This document shows positions 44,270-53,393 of a stretch of DNA of 64,000 bases, piece by piece (the first letter of the stretch is position 1; each line of letters starts with the position of its first letter). The stretch is from Brevundimonas sp. AJA228-03. Lineage in GTDB: Bacteria > Pseudomonadota > Alphaproteobacteria > Caulobacterales > Caulobacteraceae. The position numbers were made by a program, and so were the translations under genes. The stretch spans positions 1,865,001 to 1,929,000 of the forward strand of contig NZ_CP059297.1 in NCBI RefSeq assembly GCF_017795885.1. Direction: 5' to 3'. The notes under the pieces were generated by a model. The model saw only the letters and a program-made list of their open reading frames with translations, searched no databases and was not told the origin of the DNA.

Positions 44270-44524
44270 TCAGCCGCCGGTCGTCTCGCCGCGCGGATCG
44301 ATCATCCGGTGGGCGTGCAGGATGAAGAAGCGCATGTGGGCATTGTCCACCGTGGCCTGGGCCCTGGCCTTCCAGGCCGCCTTGGCCTCGGCATAGTTGG
44401 GGAAGGCCCCGACAAACTCGACTTTGGACAGGTCGCGGAACACGGGGGCGTCCAGGTGGCGAAGCTCTCCGCCGATGACGAGGTGGAGCAACTGGGGGTC
44501 GGCAGAGTTGGGCGCGTCGGTCAT
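44270..44524 (-). CDS. DUF4170 protein
   Basis: 84 aa from the ATG at 44524 with GGAAAG upstream. DUF4170 pattern LHLVIGGELRHLDAPVFRDLSKVEFVGAFPNYAEAKAAWKARAQATVDNAHMRFFILHAH in compact form, beginning HLVIGGELRHL and ending FFILHAHRMIDP. Found between cysQ-like and lipid A genes in many alphaproteobacteria. Function unknown. Confidence 0.85.
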   Translation of the reverse strand: MTDAPNSADPQLLHLVIGGELRHLDAPVFRDLSKVEFVGAFPNYAEAKAAWKARAQATVDNAHMRFFILHAHRMIDPRGETTGG

Positions 44525-44550
44525 GGATGGCTTTCCGGGGGAGCGGCGGA

Positions 44551-45345
44551 TCAGGTGGCCAGCGGGATAGGCCCTGTGCGGCGAAGGATCAACGGGTGGA
44601 GCGCCGGAGCCGAGCAGACCAGGCTGGCCTGACGCGGGTCCGGCTGGTTGAACCGCCAGGGTCGGCCATGATGATCGCTGACCTTCGCGCCGGCCTCGGT
44701 GGCGATCAGGGCTCCGGCACAGACGTCCCAGTCCCATTTGGGCGTCAGGGCGATGGCGGCGTCGAAGGCCCCCGACGAGACCAGGGCCATGCGGTAGGCC
44801 AGGGCATTGCGCTTTTCGTAGCGCATGGACGGCCAGGGCTCGGGCCAGTGCGGCCCCTCCATCAGGCGGGCATCGGCCAGGACGGCGGCGTCATCAAGGG
44901 TATCGACGTCGGAAGCCATGATGGTGCGACCGTTGAGCCTCGCCCCATCGCCCAGGGTCGCCTCGAAGGTCTCGTTCAGGGCCGGCACATGGATGACGGC
45001 GGCGATCGGCGCGCCGTCCTCGACGATGGCGATGGGGACACACCACCAGGGCTGTTTCTTCATGAAGGCGACGGTGCCGTCGATGGGATCGACGACGAAG
45101 ATCCGGGATTTCGACAGACGGTCGGACGTGTCGGGTGTCTCTTCCGACAGCCAGCCGTAGTCGGGGCGGGCCGCCAGCAGATCGGCCTTCAGCATGGCAT
45201 CGACGGCAAGGTCCGCGCTGGTGACCGGGGAGCCGCCGACCTTGCGATCGATGCGCAGTCCCCGATCGCGCTCGGCCTCGGCCAGGGCTCCGGCGCGCCG
45301 GGCAGCCGCGCGGATCAGGTCAAGGTCGGAGTCGAGGTCGGTCAT
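44551..45345 (-). CDS. cysQ: Inositol-monophosphatase-family 3'(2'),5'-bisphosphate nucleotidase (CysQ-like)
   Basis: 264 aa from the ATG at 45345. Li+-sensitive phosphatase fold: WLSEETPD (metal-binding Glu pair), DPIDGTVAFM (metal/phosphate motif) and WDWDVCAGALIATEAGAKV (second metal site). CysQ removes the 3' phosphate from PAP, a by-product of sulphate assimilation; an inositol phosphatase role cannot be excluded. The start overlaps the PmbA/TldD-like stop by 4 bp. Confidence 0.87.
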   Translation of the reverse strand: MTDLDSDLDLIRAAARRAGALAEAERDRGLRIDRKVGGSPVTSADLAVDAMLKADLLAARPDYGWLSEETPDTSDRLSKSRIFVVDPIDGTVAFMKKQPWWCVPIAIVEDGAPIAAVIHVPALNETFEATLGDGARLNGRTIMASDVDTLDDAAVLADARLMEGPHWPEPWPSMRYEKRNALAYRMALVSSGAFDAAIALTPKWDWDVCAGALIATEAGAKVSDHHGRPWRFNQPDPRQASLVCSAPALHPLILRRTGPIPLAT

Positions 45346-46688
45346 TTGCCCGCGATGGCGACGGCGTCGATCAGCAGGGACGGACTGTTGAAGCTGGACC
45401 GGAACTCCAGGTCCGAGCCGGGGACCATACGGGCCCACAGGTCGATCAGGTTGCCTGCGACGGTGATCTCGCTGACCGGCCAGGCGATCTCGCCGTTCTC
45501 GAACCACAGGCCCGACACGCCCGCGGACCAGTCGCCGGTGTTGGCGTTCAGCGACGGGCCAAACATCGAGGTGATGATCAGGCCTGTGCCCGCGCTCTTC
45601 ATCAGCCCGTCGCGGTCGAGGTCGCCGGGCGTCAGATGGACGTTGTGCGTCGAGACGCCGGGCGGACCCGCCAGCCCGCGCGAGGCATGGCCTGTGCTTT
45701 CCAGACCCAGCTGCGCGGCGGCAGAGGTATTCAGCAGCCAGGTGGTCAGGACCCCGTCATCGACCAGATTGCGGGCCTCTACCGGCGATCCCTCGTCGTC
45801 GAACGGCGCGGAGCCGAGGCCACGAAGGCGCAAGGGATCCTCCACGAGGCTGACGCCGCGCGGCAGCACCGGCTGGCCCATCCTGTCTTTCAGGAATGAG
45901 ATGCCGCGCGCAATCGACGGCCCGGAGATGGCCCCCAGCAGCGGCGACAGGGCCTGACCGGCGACGCGCCGATCGAGGATGACCGGAGCCGTGGTCGAGG
46001 CGATCTTGCGGGGTGAGAGGCGTTCGACGGCCTTGCGACCGGCCTCGGCACCGATGCTGCCGGCGCCGGGCAGGTCGGACAGCCAGCGGGTGGAGCGGCT
46101 TTCGCCGCCGCGCTCCATGGCCCCGTCCTTCTCGGCGATGACGCCGGCCCCGAGGGCGAATCCCGTCGCGGCATAGGCGCCGTCGAAGCCTTCCGACGTG
46201 ACCAGCCGCCAGCGACTGGAGGAAGTCGAGGCATGGCCGCCTTCCGATCGCGCAACGCCCGGGACAGCGAGGGCCGCCGCCTCGGTCTCGGCCGCCACCT
46301 GTTCCAGTTCGGCAGCGGAGCGCCCGGACGGGTCGTGCAGCTGAAGGTCAGCGAAGGGGCCGCGCGCCAGCCGGTCGGCGGGCACCAGACCGGCATAGGG
46401 GTCTTCGGGCGCCAGGCGGGCCATGGCCACGGCGCGCTCGATCAGCCGCGCCTGGGTGCCGGGCGACAGGTCGGAGGCGGACACCGAGGCCTGGCGGCGG
46501 CCGACGAAGACGCGCAGGCCGAGGTCGCGGCTTTCCTCGCGTTCGACGTCTTCCAGCACGCCGTTGCGGACGCCCACCGAAAGGGACGCACGCTCGGCCG
46601 TGACCGCTTCGGCGGCGTCGGCCCCGGCCCGCAGGGCGGCGGCCACCAGGTCGTGGAGAAGGTCGGGGGGCGTCAGATTGTCAGGCAT
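45342..46688 (-). CDS. pmbA: TldD/PmbA-family metalloprotease-like protein
   Basis: 448 aa. PmbA (TldE) half of the TldD/TldE protease pair, which in E. coli matures microcin B17 and degrades CcdA. Family segments: NGVLEDVEREESRDLGLRVF near the N-terminus, a middle domain, and the C-terminal FDDEGSPVEARNLVDDGVLTTWL and GLIITSMFGPSLNANTGDWS. TldE-type subunits lack the zinc HExxxH, and none is seen here. No tldD in the window. First gene of the pmbA-cysQ-DUF4170 group. Confidence 0.93.
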   Translation of the reverse strand: MPDNLTPPDLLHDLVAAALRAGADAAEAVTAERASLSVGVRNGVLEDVEREESRDLGLRVFVGRRQASVSASDLSPGTQARLIERAVAMARLAPEDPYAGLVPADRLARGPFADLQLHDPSGRSAAELEQVAAETEAAALAVPGVARSEGGHASTSSSRWRLVTSEGFDGAYAATGFALGAGVIAEKDGAMERGGESRSTRWLSDLPGAGSIGAEAGRKAVERLSPRKIASTTAPVILDRRVAGQALSPLLGAISGPSIARGISFLKDRMGQPVLPRGVSLVEDPLRLRGLGSAPFDDEGSPVEARNLVDDGVLTTWLLNTSAAAQLGLESTGHASRGLAGPPGVSTHNVHLTPGDLDRDGLMKSAGTGLIITSMFGPSLNANTGDWSAGVSGLWFENGEIAWPVSEITVAGNLIDLWARMVPGSDLEFRSSFNSPSLLIDAVAIAGK

Positions 46689-46727
46689 GGCCCGATATGG
46701 CGGACCCGTGCGCCAGCCGCAACGGCC

Positions 46728-47150
46728 CTAGCCGTGAGGGCTGCCGACGAAGGCGTGGACGACCAGCATCGACCCGGCACCCAGCAGGGCCAGCAGGGTC
46801 AGGCTCATGCCGACGACCCGCCCGATCGTGGGCTTTCTGTTGCTGAGGCTTAAGGCGTGGATCAGACGCCCGAGGAACAGCATGCCACCGATCACATGGA
46901 TGGCCAGGCCGGGGATGCCGAGCAGCGTCAGGGCCACGATGGCTCCGATGCCGGCGGGAATGTATTCGGACGCATTGCCGAAGACCCGTGCGGCCAGGGC
47001 CAGTTCCGCATTGCCGCCGTCGCCCAGCAACACGCGGTTGGCGCGACGGCTCGTGATGACCCTCGCGGCCAGGAACACCATCAGTAGCACCATCAGGCCG
47101 GTCCACAGCGCGGTGGCCTGGGCGGCGGTCATCTCGGTCAGCAAGGCCAT
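46728..47150 (-). CDS. MAPEG-family membrane protein
   Basis: 140 aa, four membrane helices, typical MAPEG size. Pattern RVFGNASEYIPAGIGAIVALTLLG (the N-x2-E-x3 helix that binds glutathione in eukaryotic members) and LFLGRLIHALSL. It follows the M14 carboxypeptidase gene with a 3-bp gap, so same transcript. Bacterial members are uncharacterised mostly; possible glutathione-dependent role. Confidence 0.87.
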   Translation of the reverse strand: MALLTEMTAAQATALWTGLMVLLMVFLAARVITSRRANRVLLGDGGNAELALAARVFGNASEYIPAGIGAIVALTLLGIPGLAIHVIGGMLFLGRLIHALSLSNRKPTIGRVVGMSLTLLALLGAGSMLVVHAFVGSPHG

Positions 47151-47153
47151 GGA

Positions 47154-48977
47154 TCAGTTCTCGCGCGCCACCGGATAGAGGCGGTAGCGGTCATCATAGA
47201 ACGGGGTTCGTTCATAGAACCAGCCCAGCCGTGCCTCGGCATTGGAGGCAAAGGCGGGATCGGCGGCGAGCTTCGCCTCGAACTCGGCCTTCAGGGCAGG
47301 ATCGGCCGCCATCATGGCCTCGGCCAGTGGGGCGATGGCATAGCCCTCGATGTATTCGACCCGGCTGAGAACCTCCGGGAACATGCCCCAGGCGAAGAAG
47401 CTCTCGGACGACTGAGGCTCCAGCAGGAGGACGGCGATGTCGCCGAGCGGCTGATCGGTCGGGACGCGGACCGAGCCGGGCGCGAACGTCCAGTCGCGGA
47501 TCATGGGCGTGACGTCCGAGACTCTGGCCGGGACGTGGCCTTCGTTCGGACGCGGGGCGAGCGTCGGGTCGTTCAGGTGCAGCATCTCGACCGAAACCGT
47601 GCGCGCGGCCTCCAGCGTCTCCATCGCCAGGCCGTGGAGGCGCAGGCGCTCGATCAGATCGGTGCGATAGGCGGGCACCCAGTAGGCCGTCGGTCGGTGC
47701 AGGCTCAGCGACGGGCGCGAGCCGTAGTAGGGGAGCTGCCATTCCACCGGGTCCGGGCGACCCAGCCAGCGGACCTCCTGTCGGCCCGAGGCGGGGCTGG
47801 CGTAGGTCTCGTAAAGCACGCCCTTGAAGGTGCGGGTCTGATGCGGGACCGGGTCGGGCTCGAAGTTGGCGGGGATCTCGGCGGGGCGCAGGGCCCGGTC
47901 GGCCGTGATGGCCGAGCGAAGCGGTGTGACCTGGTCGGCCAGCAGGCGCAGCGACGCCTCCATGAAGACATAGGTGCCCAGGACGCGCTGCTCATAGGGC
48001 TTCAGGCTGTGGTTCTCGATCAGGACGGTCGGGATATGGGCGGCCGAGCCCCAACCATTGGAGAACCGTTCGCCCAGTCCGCCATCGTTCAGGCCGGCCC
48101 TCGGGTTCTGGTCATCGATGCCGAACACCAGCGGTCCCGGAATGTGACCGGCGGCTTCCAGCGCGTCGTTGATCGCGGGCTTGAAGACATCGTCCAGCCA
48201 GGCGGACGAGGCGGGCGAGCGGCTGTAGGCATCGAACTCGCCATTGAAGCCATAGGTGACGTCGTACTGGTAATCCATGCCGTCGGTGACGTGGATGTCG
48301 AGGTAGAGGTCAGGATTCAACCTGTTGATAAAGGTCCGCAGGGCCCGCATCTCGGGCTGGTCCAGCTTCATGAAGTCGCGGTTCAGGTTCTGGTTGGTGC
48401 CGGTGTTGCGCCAGCCCTGGATGCGCGGGCCCCTCTGGTTCGGACGGCTGTAGGGGGAGGCCCGCTCGTGGCCATCGACCGACAGGATCGGGATCAGGAC
48501 CAGGTTGGCATGGTCGATCAGGTCGCCTTTATCGCCGAAGGCGATGTCGCGCAGCAGCATCATGCCTGCGTCCTTGCCGTCGATCTCGCCGGGATGGATG
48601 CCGGCCTGGGCCAGAAGGACCGGCTTGGCGGGATCGAGGGTCGCGCCGTCGCGGGACGCGATGACGGCATAGAGCGGGCGGCCCTCGGGAGAGGTGCCGA
48701 ACGGCTCGATACGGATCAGGTCCGAGGCGGCGTCGAGGCGGTCGAACCAGGCGCGGGTCGTCGCGTAGTCGGGGCTGAAATCATGCGCCGGGTCGCGCTC
48801 GAAATCCGTGATCCAGGGGTTGGTGGCGTCCACCAGCAAGGTGCGACTGGCTCCGTCCCATTCCAGGGCCGGGGGCAGGAAAGGCTGGTCCCAGGGGGCG
48901 GTGTTGGAGACGGACTGGGACATCACGGGACTCGGGGACAGGGCCGCAAGGGCCGCGGCGAAAAGCAGGGGGCGCAT
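47154..48977 (-). CDS. Secreted M14-family zinc carboxypeptidase
   Basis: 607 aa from the ATG at 48977 with signal peptide LLFAAALAALSPSPVMS-QS. M14 zinc motif AGIHPGEIDGKDAG (His and Glu ligands), the third ligand His in LYLDIHVTDG, NQNLNRDF (substrate-binding Asn-Arg), and ENHSLKPYEQRV. A C-terminal region of about 230 residues follows the catalytic domain. Periplasmic peptidase, perhaps peptidoglycan- or peptide-directed. Downstream of the four-paralogue array (39-bp gap) and just upstream of MAPEG. Confidence 0.88.
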   Translation of the reverse strand: MRPLLFAAALAALSPSPVMSQSVSNTAPWDQPFLPPALEWDGASRTLLVDATNPWITDFERDPAHDFSPDYATTRAWFDRLDAASDLIRIEPFGTSPEGRPLYAVIASRDGATLDPAKPVLLAQAGIHPGEIDGKDAGMMLLRDIAFGDKGDLIDHANLVLIPILSVDGHERASPYSRPNQRGPRIQGWRNTGTNQNLNRDFMKLDQPEMRALRTFINRLNPDLYLDIHVTDGMDYQYDVTYGFNGEFDAYSRSPASSAWLDDVFKPAINDALEAAGHIPGPLVFGIDDQNPRAGLNDGGLGERFSNGWGSAAHIPTVLIENHSLKPYEQRVLGTYVFMEASLRLLADQVTPLRSAITADRALRPAEIPANFEPDPVPHQTRTFKGVLYETYASPASGRQEVRWLGRPDPVEWQLPYYGSRPSLSLHRPTAYWVPAYRTDLIERLRLHGLAMETLEAARTVSVEMLHLNDPTLAPRPNEGHVPARVSDVTPMIRDWTFAPGSVRVPTDQPLGDIAVLLLEPQSSESFFAWGMFPEVLSRVEYIEGYAIAPLAEAMMAADPALKAEFEAKLAADPAFASNAEARLGWFYERTPFYDDRYRLYPVAREN

Positions 48978-49016
48978 GGGGACCGTCGTCGCGCGATTGA
49001 CCGTGAACAACAAGGG

Positions 49017-49634
49017 TCAGCCTGCCGCAGCAGGCGGCGTGCTTTCGGGCATCGTCATCAGGGACGGCGCGAGAACGGACGTCACAGCGATCGCCAGATA
49101 GAGGCCGATATGGAGCGTGGTCAGAATGACGAACAGGCGCGGCCTTTTGGCCAGGGCTGCCGGCAGAATCAGCAGGACATAGAGGAGGAGGTTGAAGCCA
49201 TAGCCAAACGCCAGCACGGCACCGTCCGGCGCGGCGAGCACGAAGGGCAGGGCGAGGCAAAGAGCCAGGGTATTGGCCACGGTGGTCAGCAACAGCACCG
49301 TGCGCTTGTTGGCCCAGAAATGGTCGTCCAGCGACTGCCCCTCGGTGGCCGCATAGGGAAACACCAGGGATGCGGCGACGAAATAAACCAGGGCGACGAT
49401 CAGCCCCATGACCAGCAGGCCGTAGCTGAACGGAGCGTCCCTCAGGACCGTCCAGGCGAAGTCCCAGAAGCTGGCGATATCCAGAGCGACAAAGGTTGCC
49501 AGCAACGGCGTGAGATAGCCGATCCGCATGGTCCTGCGGTTCTGGATCGCAAGCGCCAGACCGGTGGCGATGGCGGCGACCGACAGGCCCAGCAACAGGC
49601 CGTAGAAGCTGAAGAAGAATTCGAAGGCACTCAT
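49017..49634 (-). CDS. SAFEF-type polytopic membrane protein, array copy 4
   Basis: 205 aa. Starts MSAFEFFFSFYGLLLGLSV and has about six membrane helices, with loop motifs RIGYLTPLLATFVALD, VYFVAASLVFP and SLDDHFWANKRTVLL shared with the three genes upstream. Longest of the four, with an extra C-terminal segment ending in a Pro/Ala-rich tail. The ATG overlaps the stop of copy 3 (ATGA). Not a family I can name. Last of the array, 39 bp before the M14 gene. Confidence 0.75.
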   Translation of the reverse strand: MSAFEFFFSFYGLLLGLSVAAIATGLALAIQNRRTMRIGYLTPLLATFVALDIASFWDFAWTVLRDAPFSYGLLVMGLIVALVYFVAASLVFPYAATEGQSLDDHFWANKRTVLLLTTVANTLALCLALPFVLAAPDGAVLAFGYGFNLLLYVLLILPAALAKRPRLFVILTTLHIGLYLAIAVTSVLAPSLMTMPESTPPAAAG

Positions 49635-50203
49635 TGCGGATTCCACAGGGCAACGGCCGCATAGGCGTCGATCAGAAGCAGCAGGCCAAGGCCGACTCGC
49701 TGAAAACGTCGACCCGGAATGACAACGAGTAGGGTCAGGATCAGCCACCACAGGGCCGATGCCGGTCCTGTCCGGGCAAAATGGTCGATGATCGCCATCC
49801 AGCGCCCGGCCGTCGCCGCCTCGATGGCCACGACTCCGATGTTTGCGGCCAGCAGCGACCCGAGGACCGCGCGCCGATGGCCCATATAGTAGTCGTCGAG
49901 CGAGGCCCACTCGCCGTCATCCTTGGGAAAGACCATCGAGGCCGCGAAGAAATAGAGCCCCGCCACGACCAGGGCGGCAAAGAAGGGTCCGTGGGCCACG
50001 CGCACATCGGACAGGCCGGTCCAGGTGCTGATCCAGGCGGCCGCCACGTCGAACAGCACCACGACGGCGAGCATGGGCGTCAGGCGCCCGATGGGGATGT
50101 GGTTCCGGGCGCGCAACAGGTCGCTCAGCCCGCCGATCACCACCGCCACCGCCAGCCCGAGAATCAGGCCGAACAGGGTGAAGAAGAACTCGAACGCGCT
50201 CAC
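49631..50203 (-). CDS. SAFEF-type polytopic membrane protein, array copy 3
   Basis: 190 aa from a GTG at 50203 that overlaps the copy 2 stop (GTGA); an ATG four codons upstream (50215) is possible but the GTG gives the shared start V-SAFEFFFTLFGLILGLAV. Shared motifs: IGRLTPMLAVVVLFDVAAAW, LYFFAASMVFPKDD and SLDDYYMGHRRAVLG. About five to six membrane helices. Function unknown. Confidence 0.75.
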   Translation of the reverse strand: MSAFEFFFTLFGLILGLAVAVVIGGLSDLLRARNHIPIGRLTPMLAVVVLFDVAAAWISTWTGLSDVRVAHGPFFAALVVAGLYFFAASMVFPKDDGEWASLDDYYMGHRRAVLGSLLAANIGVVAIEAATAGRWMAIIDHFARTGPASALWWLILTLLVVIPGRRFQRVGLGLLLLIDAYAAVALWNPQ

Positions 50204-50778
50204 AGGGGCGGCCATCTCAGGAAAGAGGCGACATTGACGGCCATCAGGAGCAGCAGCAGGCCGATATTGGCCGGCTTGTTCCGGGTCAGCGAAATGGCCG
50301 CGACACAGGCGAAGAAGCCCAACGGTTGCCAGCTTTGCGACAGGTCCAGCCAGAAGGCGAGGCGTTCGGCGCGCCCTGCCGGCGTCAGGGCGGGGATCGC
50401 TTCGAACATCACCAGCCCCGCGACCGCAATGCCGATCATGACGAACCGGCGGTGGCGCAAATAGACCGCATCCAGATCGGGCTCGCGCGACAGGTCCCGG
50501 GGGAACACGACCGAGGCGGCGACGTAATAGAGCGACGCCGCACCGAGGCTCAGGACGATGACGTCATAGTCCAGCGGACGATCACTGTAGAGTCTGTAGG
50601 CGGCCAGCCAGAAACCGCACAGGTCCGTGAGCAGCACAAGGGCCAGCAGGGGCGTCAGCACGCCGATCCGGACGCCCCGGGAGTCGTGGACCAGACGGGA
50701 AATCCCCGCCACGACCTCAACCACTGACAGGCCCAGAACCAGCCCGTAGAGGGTGAAGAAGAATTCGAACGCGCTCAT
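50200..50778 (-). CDS. SAFEF-type polytopic membrane protein, array copy 2
   Basis: 192 aa. Starts MSAFEFFFTLYGLVLGLSV; motifs RIGVLTPLLALVLLTDLCGFW, LYYVAASVVFPRDL and DLDAVYLRHRRFVMIG. About six membrane helices. The ATG overlaps the copy 1 stop by 4 bp. Function unknown. Confidence 0.75.
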   Translation of the reverse strand: MSAFEFFFTLYGLVLGLSVVEVVAGISRLVHDSRGVRIGVLTPLLALVLLTDLCGFWLAAYRLYSDRPLDYDVIVLSLGAASLYYVAASVVFPRDLSREPDLDAVYLRHRRFVMIGIAVAGLVMFEAIPALTPAGRAERLAFWLDLSQSWQPLGFFACVAAISLTRNKPANIGLLLLLMAVNVASFLRWPPL

Positions 50779-51314
50779 CGGAACAGGCCCACGATCATCC
50801 AGACAAGGATGAACGCCAGTCCCAGTCGGTTGGCTGACCGCCCCGGAAACAGCATCAAGGCGAGCGGCCCAAGGAAGCGGAAAGCGGTCCAGGCCAGGTC
50901 CCAATCGGGCGCCAGACCGCCGAGCAGGGTCGCGGTTCGGATCATCGCCACCGCAGGGGGCAGGGCGAGGACCAGCAGGATCGTTCGGCGATGCGCCAGA
51001 TAGTGGTCCTCGAGACCGATTCCTGCACCTCCGACGGGGAACATTGCCCGGCTGATAAAGATGTAGGGCGTGGCGAGGGCGACGATGCCGATCAACTGCC
51101 AAGGCGTCAGGACCTCAGTGTCCTGATAGCCCCAGAACCTGAGCCAGGTATTCATAACGCCCAGCAGAACGATGCCGGCAATCAGGGGCGTGCAGAACCC
51201 CACGGCCACCACCTGACGTTCCCGCCACATGTCGGCAAAGCCGGTGGCGACATTGGCGGCCGCCAGGCCCAGCATGACGCTGTAGAAGGTGAAGACGAAT
51301 TCGAACGCGCTCAA
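50775..51314 (-). CDS. SAFEF-type polytopic membrane protein, array copy 1
   Basis: 179 aa from a TTG at 51314 (read as Met: SAFEFVFTFYSVMLGLAAAN). The most divergent and shortest member: GFCTPLIAGIVLLGVMNTW, PYIFISRAMFPVGG, GLEDHYLAHRRTILL. First of the array, 32 bp after ubiD, so ubiD and the array probably share a transcript. Function unknown. Confidence 0.75.
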   Translation of the reverse strand: MSAFEFVFTFYSVMLGLAAANVATGFADMWRERQVVAVGFCTPLIAGIVLLGVMNTWLRFWGYQDTEVLTPWQLIGIVALATPYIFISRAMFPVGGAGIGLEDHYLAHRRTILLVLALPPAVAMIRTATLLGGLAPDWDLAWTAFRFLGPLALMLFPGRSANRLGLAFILVWMIVGLFR

Positions 51315-51346
51315 CCGGCCCCCCGACCGCAGCCTGAACGGTGAAG

Positions 51347-52873
51347 CTACTTCCAGATCGGCGCGCCGTCACCCGGCAAACCGAGGCGGTCCCACATGGC
51401 CGAGACGCGGTCGACGACCGCGCGGTCCATGCGGATTTCCTCACCCCATTCGCGCTTCGTCTCGGGCAGCCATTTGTCGGTGGCGTCCAGCCCGATCTTG
51501 GAGCCCAGACCGCTCTCGGGGCTGGCGAAGTCCAGATAGTCGATCGGGGTGTTCTCGATCAGGGTGATGTCGCGGGCGGGATCCATCTTGGTGGCCATGG
51601 CCCACATGACCTGTTTCCAGTCGCGGGCGTCGATGTCGTCGTCCACGACGATGACCCATTTGGTGTACATGAACTGGCGCAGATAGCTCCAGACGCCCAG
51701 CATCACCCGCTTGGCATGGCCCGGATAGGCCTTCTTCATCGACACGACGGCGATCCGGTAGCTGCACCCCTCGGGCGGGAGCCAGAAGTCCGTGATCTCC
51801 GGAAACTGGGCGCGCAGCAGGGGGATGAAGACCTCGTTCAGCGCCTCGCCCAGCACGCTGGGTTCGTCGGGCGGGCGGCCGGTGAAGGTGGTCAGATAGA
51901 CGGGGTCGCGGCGCATGGTGATGGCGCTGACCTGAAACACCGGGAAGGTCTCGACCGAATTGTAGTAGCCGGTGTGATCGCCGTAGGGCCCCTCGGGCGC
52001 GTGCTCGTCCAGCAGGACATGGCCCTCCAGGACGATCTCGGCCTGGGCGGGGACCATCAGGGGCACGGTCCTGCAGGCCACGAGCTCGGCCTTGGCGCCG
52101 CGCATCAGGCCGGCGAACTGGTATTCGCTGAGGGTATCGGGCACCGGGGTCACGGCGGCCAGGATGGTACCGGGATCGGCCCCGAGGACGACGGCGCAGG
52201 GCAGGGGGCCGGTCTTCTTCTTCCTGTGGCGGGCATAGTGCTGGGCCCCGCCGCGGTGGGCCAGCCAGCGCATGATGGCCCGGTCCTTGCCGAGCACCTG
52301 CATGCGGTAGATGCCGAGGTTGAAGTCGTCCTCGCGGTCGTCCGACGGACCCTTCGTCACGACCAGCCCCCAGGTGATCAGGGGCGCGGGCTCGCCGGGC
52401 CAGCAGGTCTGGATGGGCAGCTTGCCGAGGTCGATCCGGTCGCCTTTCAGAACGATGTCCTGCACCGGAGCGGATTTCACGACCCTGGGCCGCATGGCCA
52501 GGACGGACTGGGCCAGAGGCAGCATGTCCATGGCGTCGGACAGGCCGCGAGGCGGCGTCGGGTTCTTGAGGAAGGCCAGCAACTCGCCGACCTCGCGCAG
52601 TTCGCCGGCGGTGGTGCGGGATTTCTTGTCCAGGGTCACGCCCATGGCGACGCGTTTGACCGTGCCGAACAGGTTGGCCAGCGCCGGGATCGGGCTGATC
52701 GAACCGTCCGGCATGACGGGCTTTTCGAACAGGACCGCGGGGCCGCCGTTCCGCAGCAGTCGGGTCTGGATCTCGGTCATCTCCAGCACGGTGGACACGG
52801 GCTCCCGGACCCGGACCAATTCGCCCGAGGCCTCCAGCTGGGCCATGAAGTCGCGCAGGGATTTATAGGCCAT
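51347..52873 (-). CDS. ubiD: UbiD-family prenylated-FMN decarboxylase
   Basis: 508 aa, normal for UbiD. Removes the carboxyl group of 3-polyprenyl-4-hydroxybenzoate in ubiquinone synthesis, using prFMN made by UbiX. Family segments: [18 protein letters not shown] at the start, [63 protein letters not shown] (catalytic E-R-E region includes E in EGPYGD) and [17 protein letters not shown]. Upstream of the membrane-protein array. Confidence 0.95.
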   Translation of the reverse strand: MAYKSLRDFMAQLEASGELVRVREPVSTVLEMTEIQTRLLRNGGPAVLFEKPVMPDGSISPIPALANLFGTVKRVAMGVTLDKKSRTTAGELREVGELLAFLKNPTPPRGLSDAMDMLPLAQSVLAMRPRVVKSAPVQDIVLKGDRIDLGKLPIQTCWPGEPAPLITWGLVVTKGPSDDREDDFNLGIYRMQVLGKDRAIMRWLAHRGGAQHYARHRKKKTGPLPCAVVLGADPGTILAAVTPVPDTLSEYQFAGLMRGAKAELVACRTVPLMVPAQAEIVLEGHVLLDEHAPEGPYGDHTGYYNSVETFPVFQVSAITMRRDPVYLTTFTGRPPDEPSVLGEALNEVFIPLLRAQFPEITDFWLPPEGCSYRIAVVSMKKAYPGHAKRVMLGVWSYLRQFMYTKWVIVVDDDIDARDWKQVMWAMATKMDPARDITLIENTPIDYLDFASPESGLGSKIGLDATDKWLPETKREWGEEIRMDRAVVDRVSAMWDRLGLPGDGAPIWK

Positions 52874-52959
52874 GGCGTCGGATTAGGCCGCCGGGCGCGG
52901 GCTGTCACCCATGACCGACCGCATCCGGGCGCGGTCAAGCGCCGCGCTCGGTCGCGGGA

Positions 52960-53103
52960 TCAATTCAGCGCCAGAAACAGGCATCCGGCGAAACCAGCAA
53001 GGATGCCCGCACCGGCCCCTGCCAGCACTACAGCCTTAAGGCCCTGGCCAGAGCGCAGTCCGGCCCTGAAGCCCCTGACCAGGTCTGCGAGCGGTCTGGT
53101 CAT
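52960..53103 (-). CDS. Small single-pass membrane protein, 47 aa
   Basis: A 47-codon frame starting one base after the stop of the HTH gene upstream (TGA-C-ATG), so translated by coupling. Sequence MTRPLADLVRGFRAGLRSGQ (basic, cytoplasmic) then a hydrophobic helix AVVLAGAGAGILAGFAGCLF. Positive-inside suggests N-in topology. No family recognised; no strong ribosome site of its own. Confidence 0.5.
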   Translation of the reverse strand: MTRPLADLVRGFRAGLRSGQGLKAVVLAGAGAGILAGFAGCLFLALN

Positions 53104-53104
53104 G

Positions 53105-53353
53105 TCAGTAGGCGCGGGTGTCTGAAACGAGCGCCCAGACCGGCAGGCGAAGGCGATGGGTCGCCGCCGCCAGCTGCAGCGAGGTCAGATGGGCGCGTCC
53201 GGCCTCGGCCCGGCGTTCTTCTTCCGGGGTGATCTTCAGGGCGGCGGCGACGGTGTCGACATCCATGCCCCGCTCTTCCCGCCAGCGTTTCAGGCGGGCA
53301 CCGATCGCTGCGTCGTGTGGATCGATGCCGGGAAATCCGTGAACAGAACCCAT
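53105..53353 (-). CDS. Small helix-turn-helix-like protein
   Basis: 82 aa with AGGAAG upstream. The segment GARLKRWREERGMDVDTVAAALKITPEEERRAEAGRAHLTSLQL in compact form follows the XRE/Cro-C1 pattern: helix with R-x-W-R, VAAALKIT turn, ExRRAEAG recognition end. Probably DNA-binding, but could be a protein-contact fold. Coupled by a 1-base gap to a 47-aa membrane peptide. Confidence 0.65.
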   Translation of the reverse strand: MGSVHGFPGIDPHDAAIGARLKRWREERGMDVDTVAAALKITPEEERRAEAGRAHLTSLQLAAATHRLRLPVWALVSDTRAY

Positions 53354-53393
53354 GGTCGCTTCCTGAATGCGGCCATTCGGCCTGCTTTTCAGG

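Noticed and set aside
51341..53125. 594-codon open frame antisense to ubiD
   Set aside because: Shadow of the ubiD reading frame; Gly/His/Gln-rich with no family signals.
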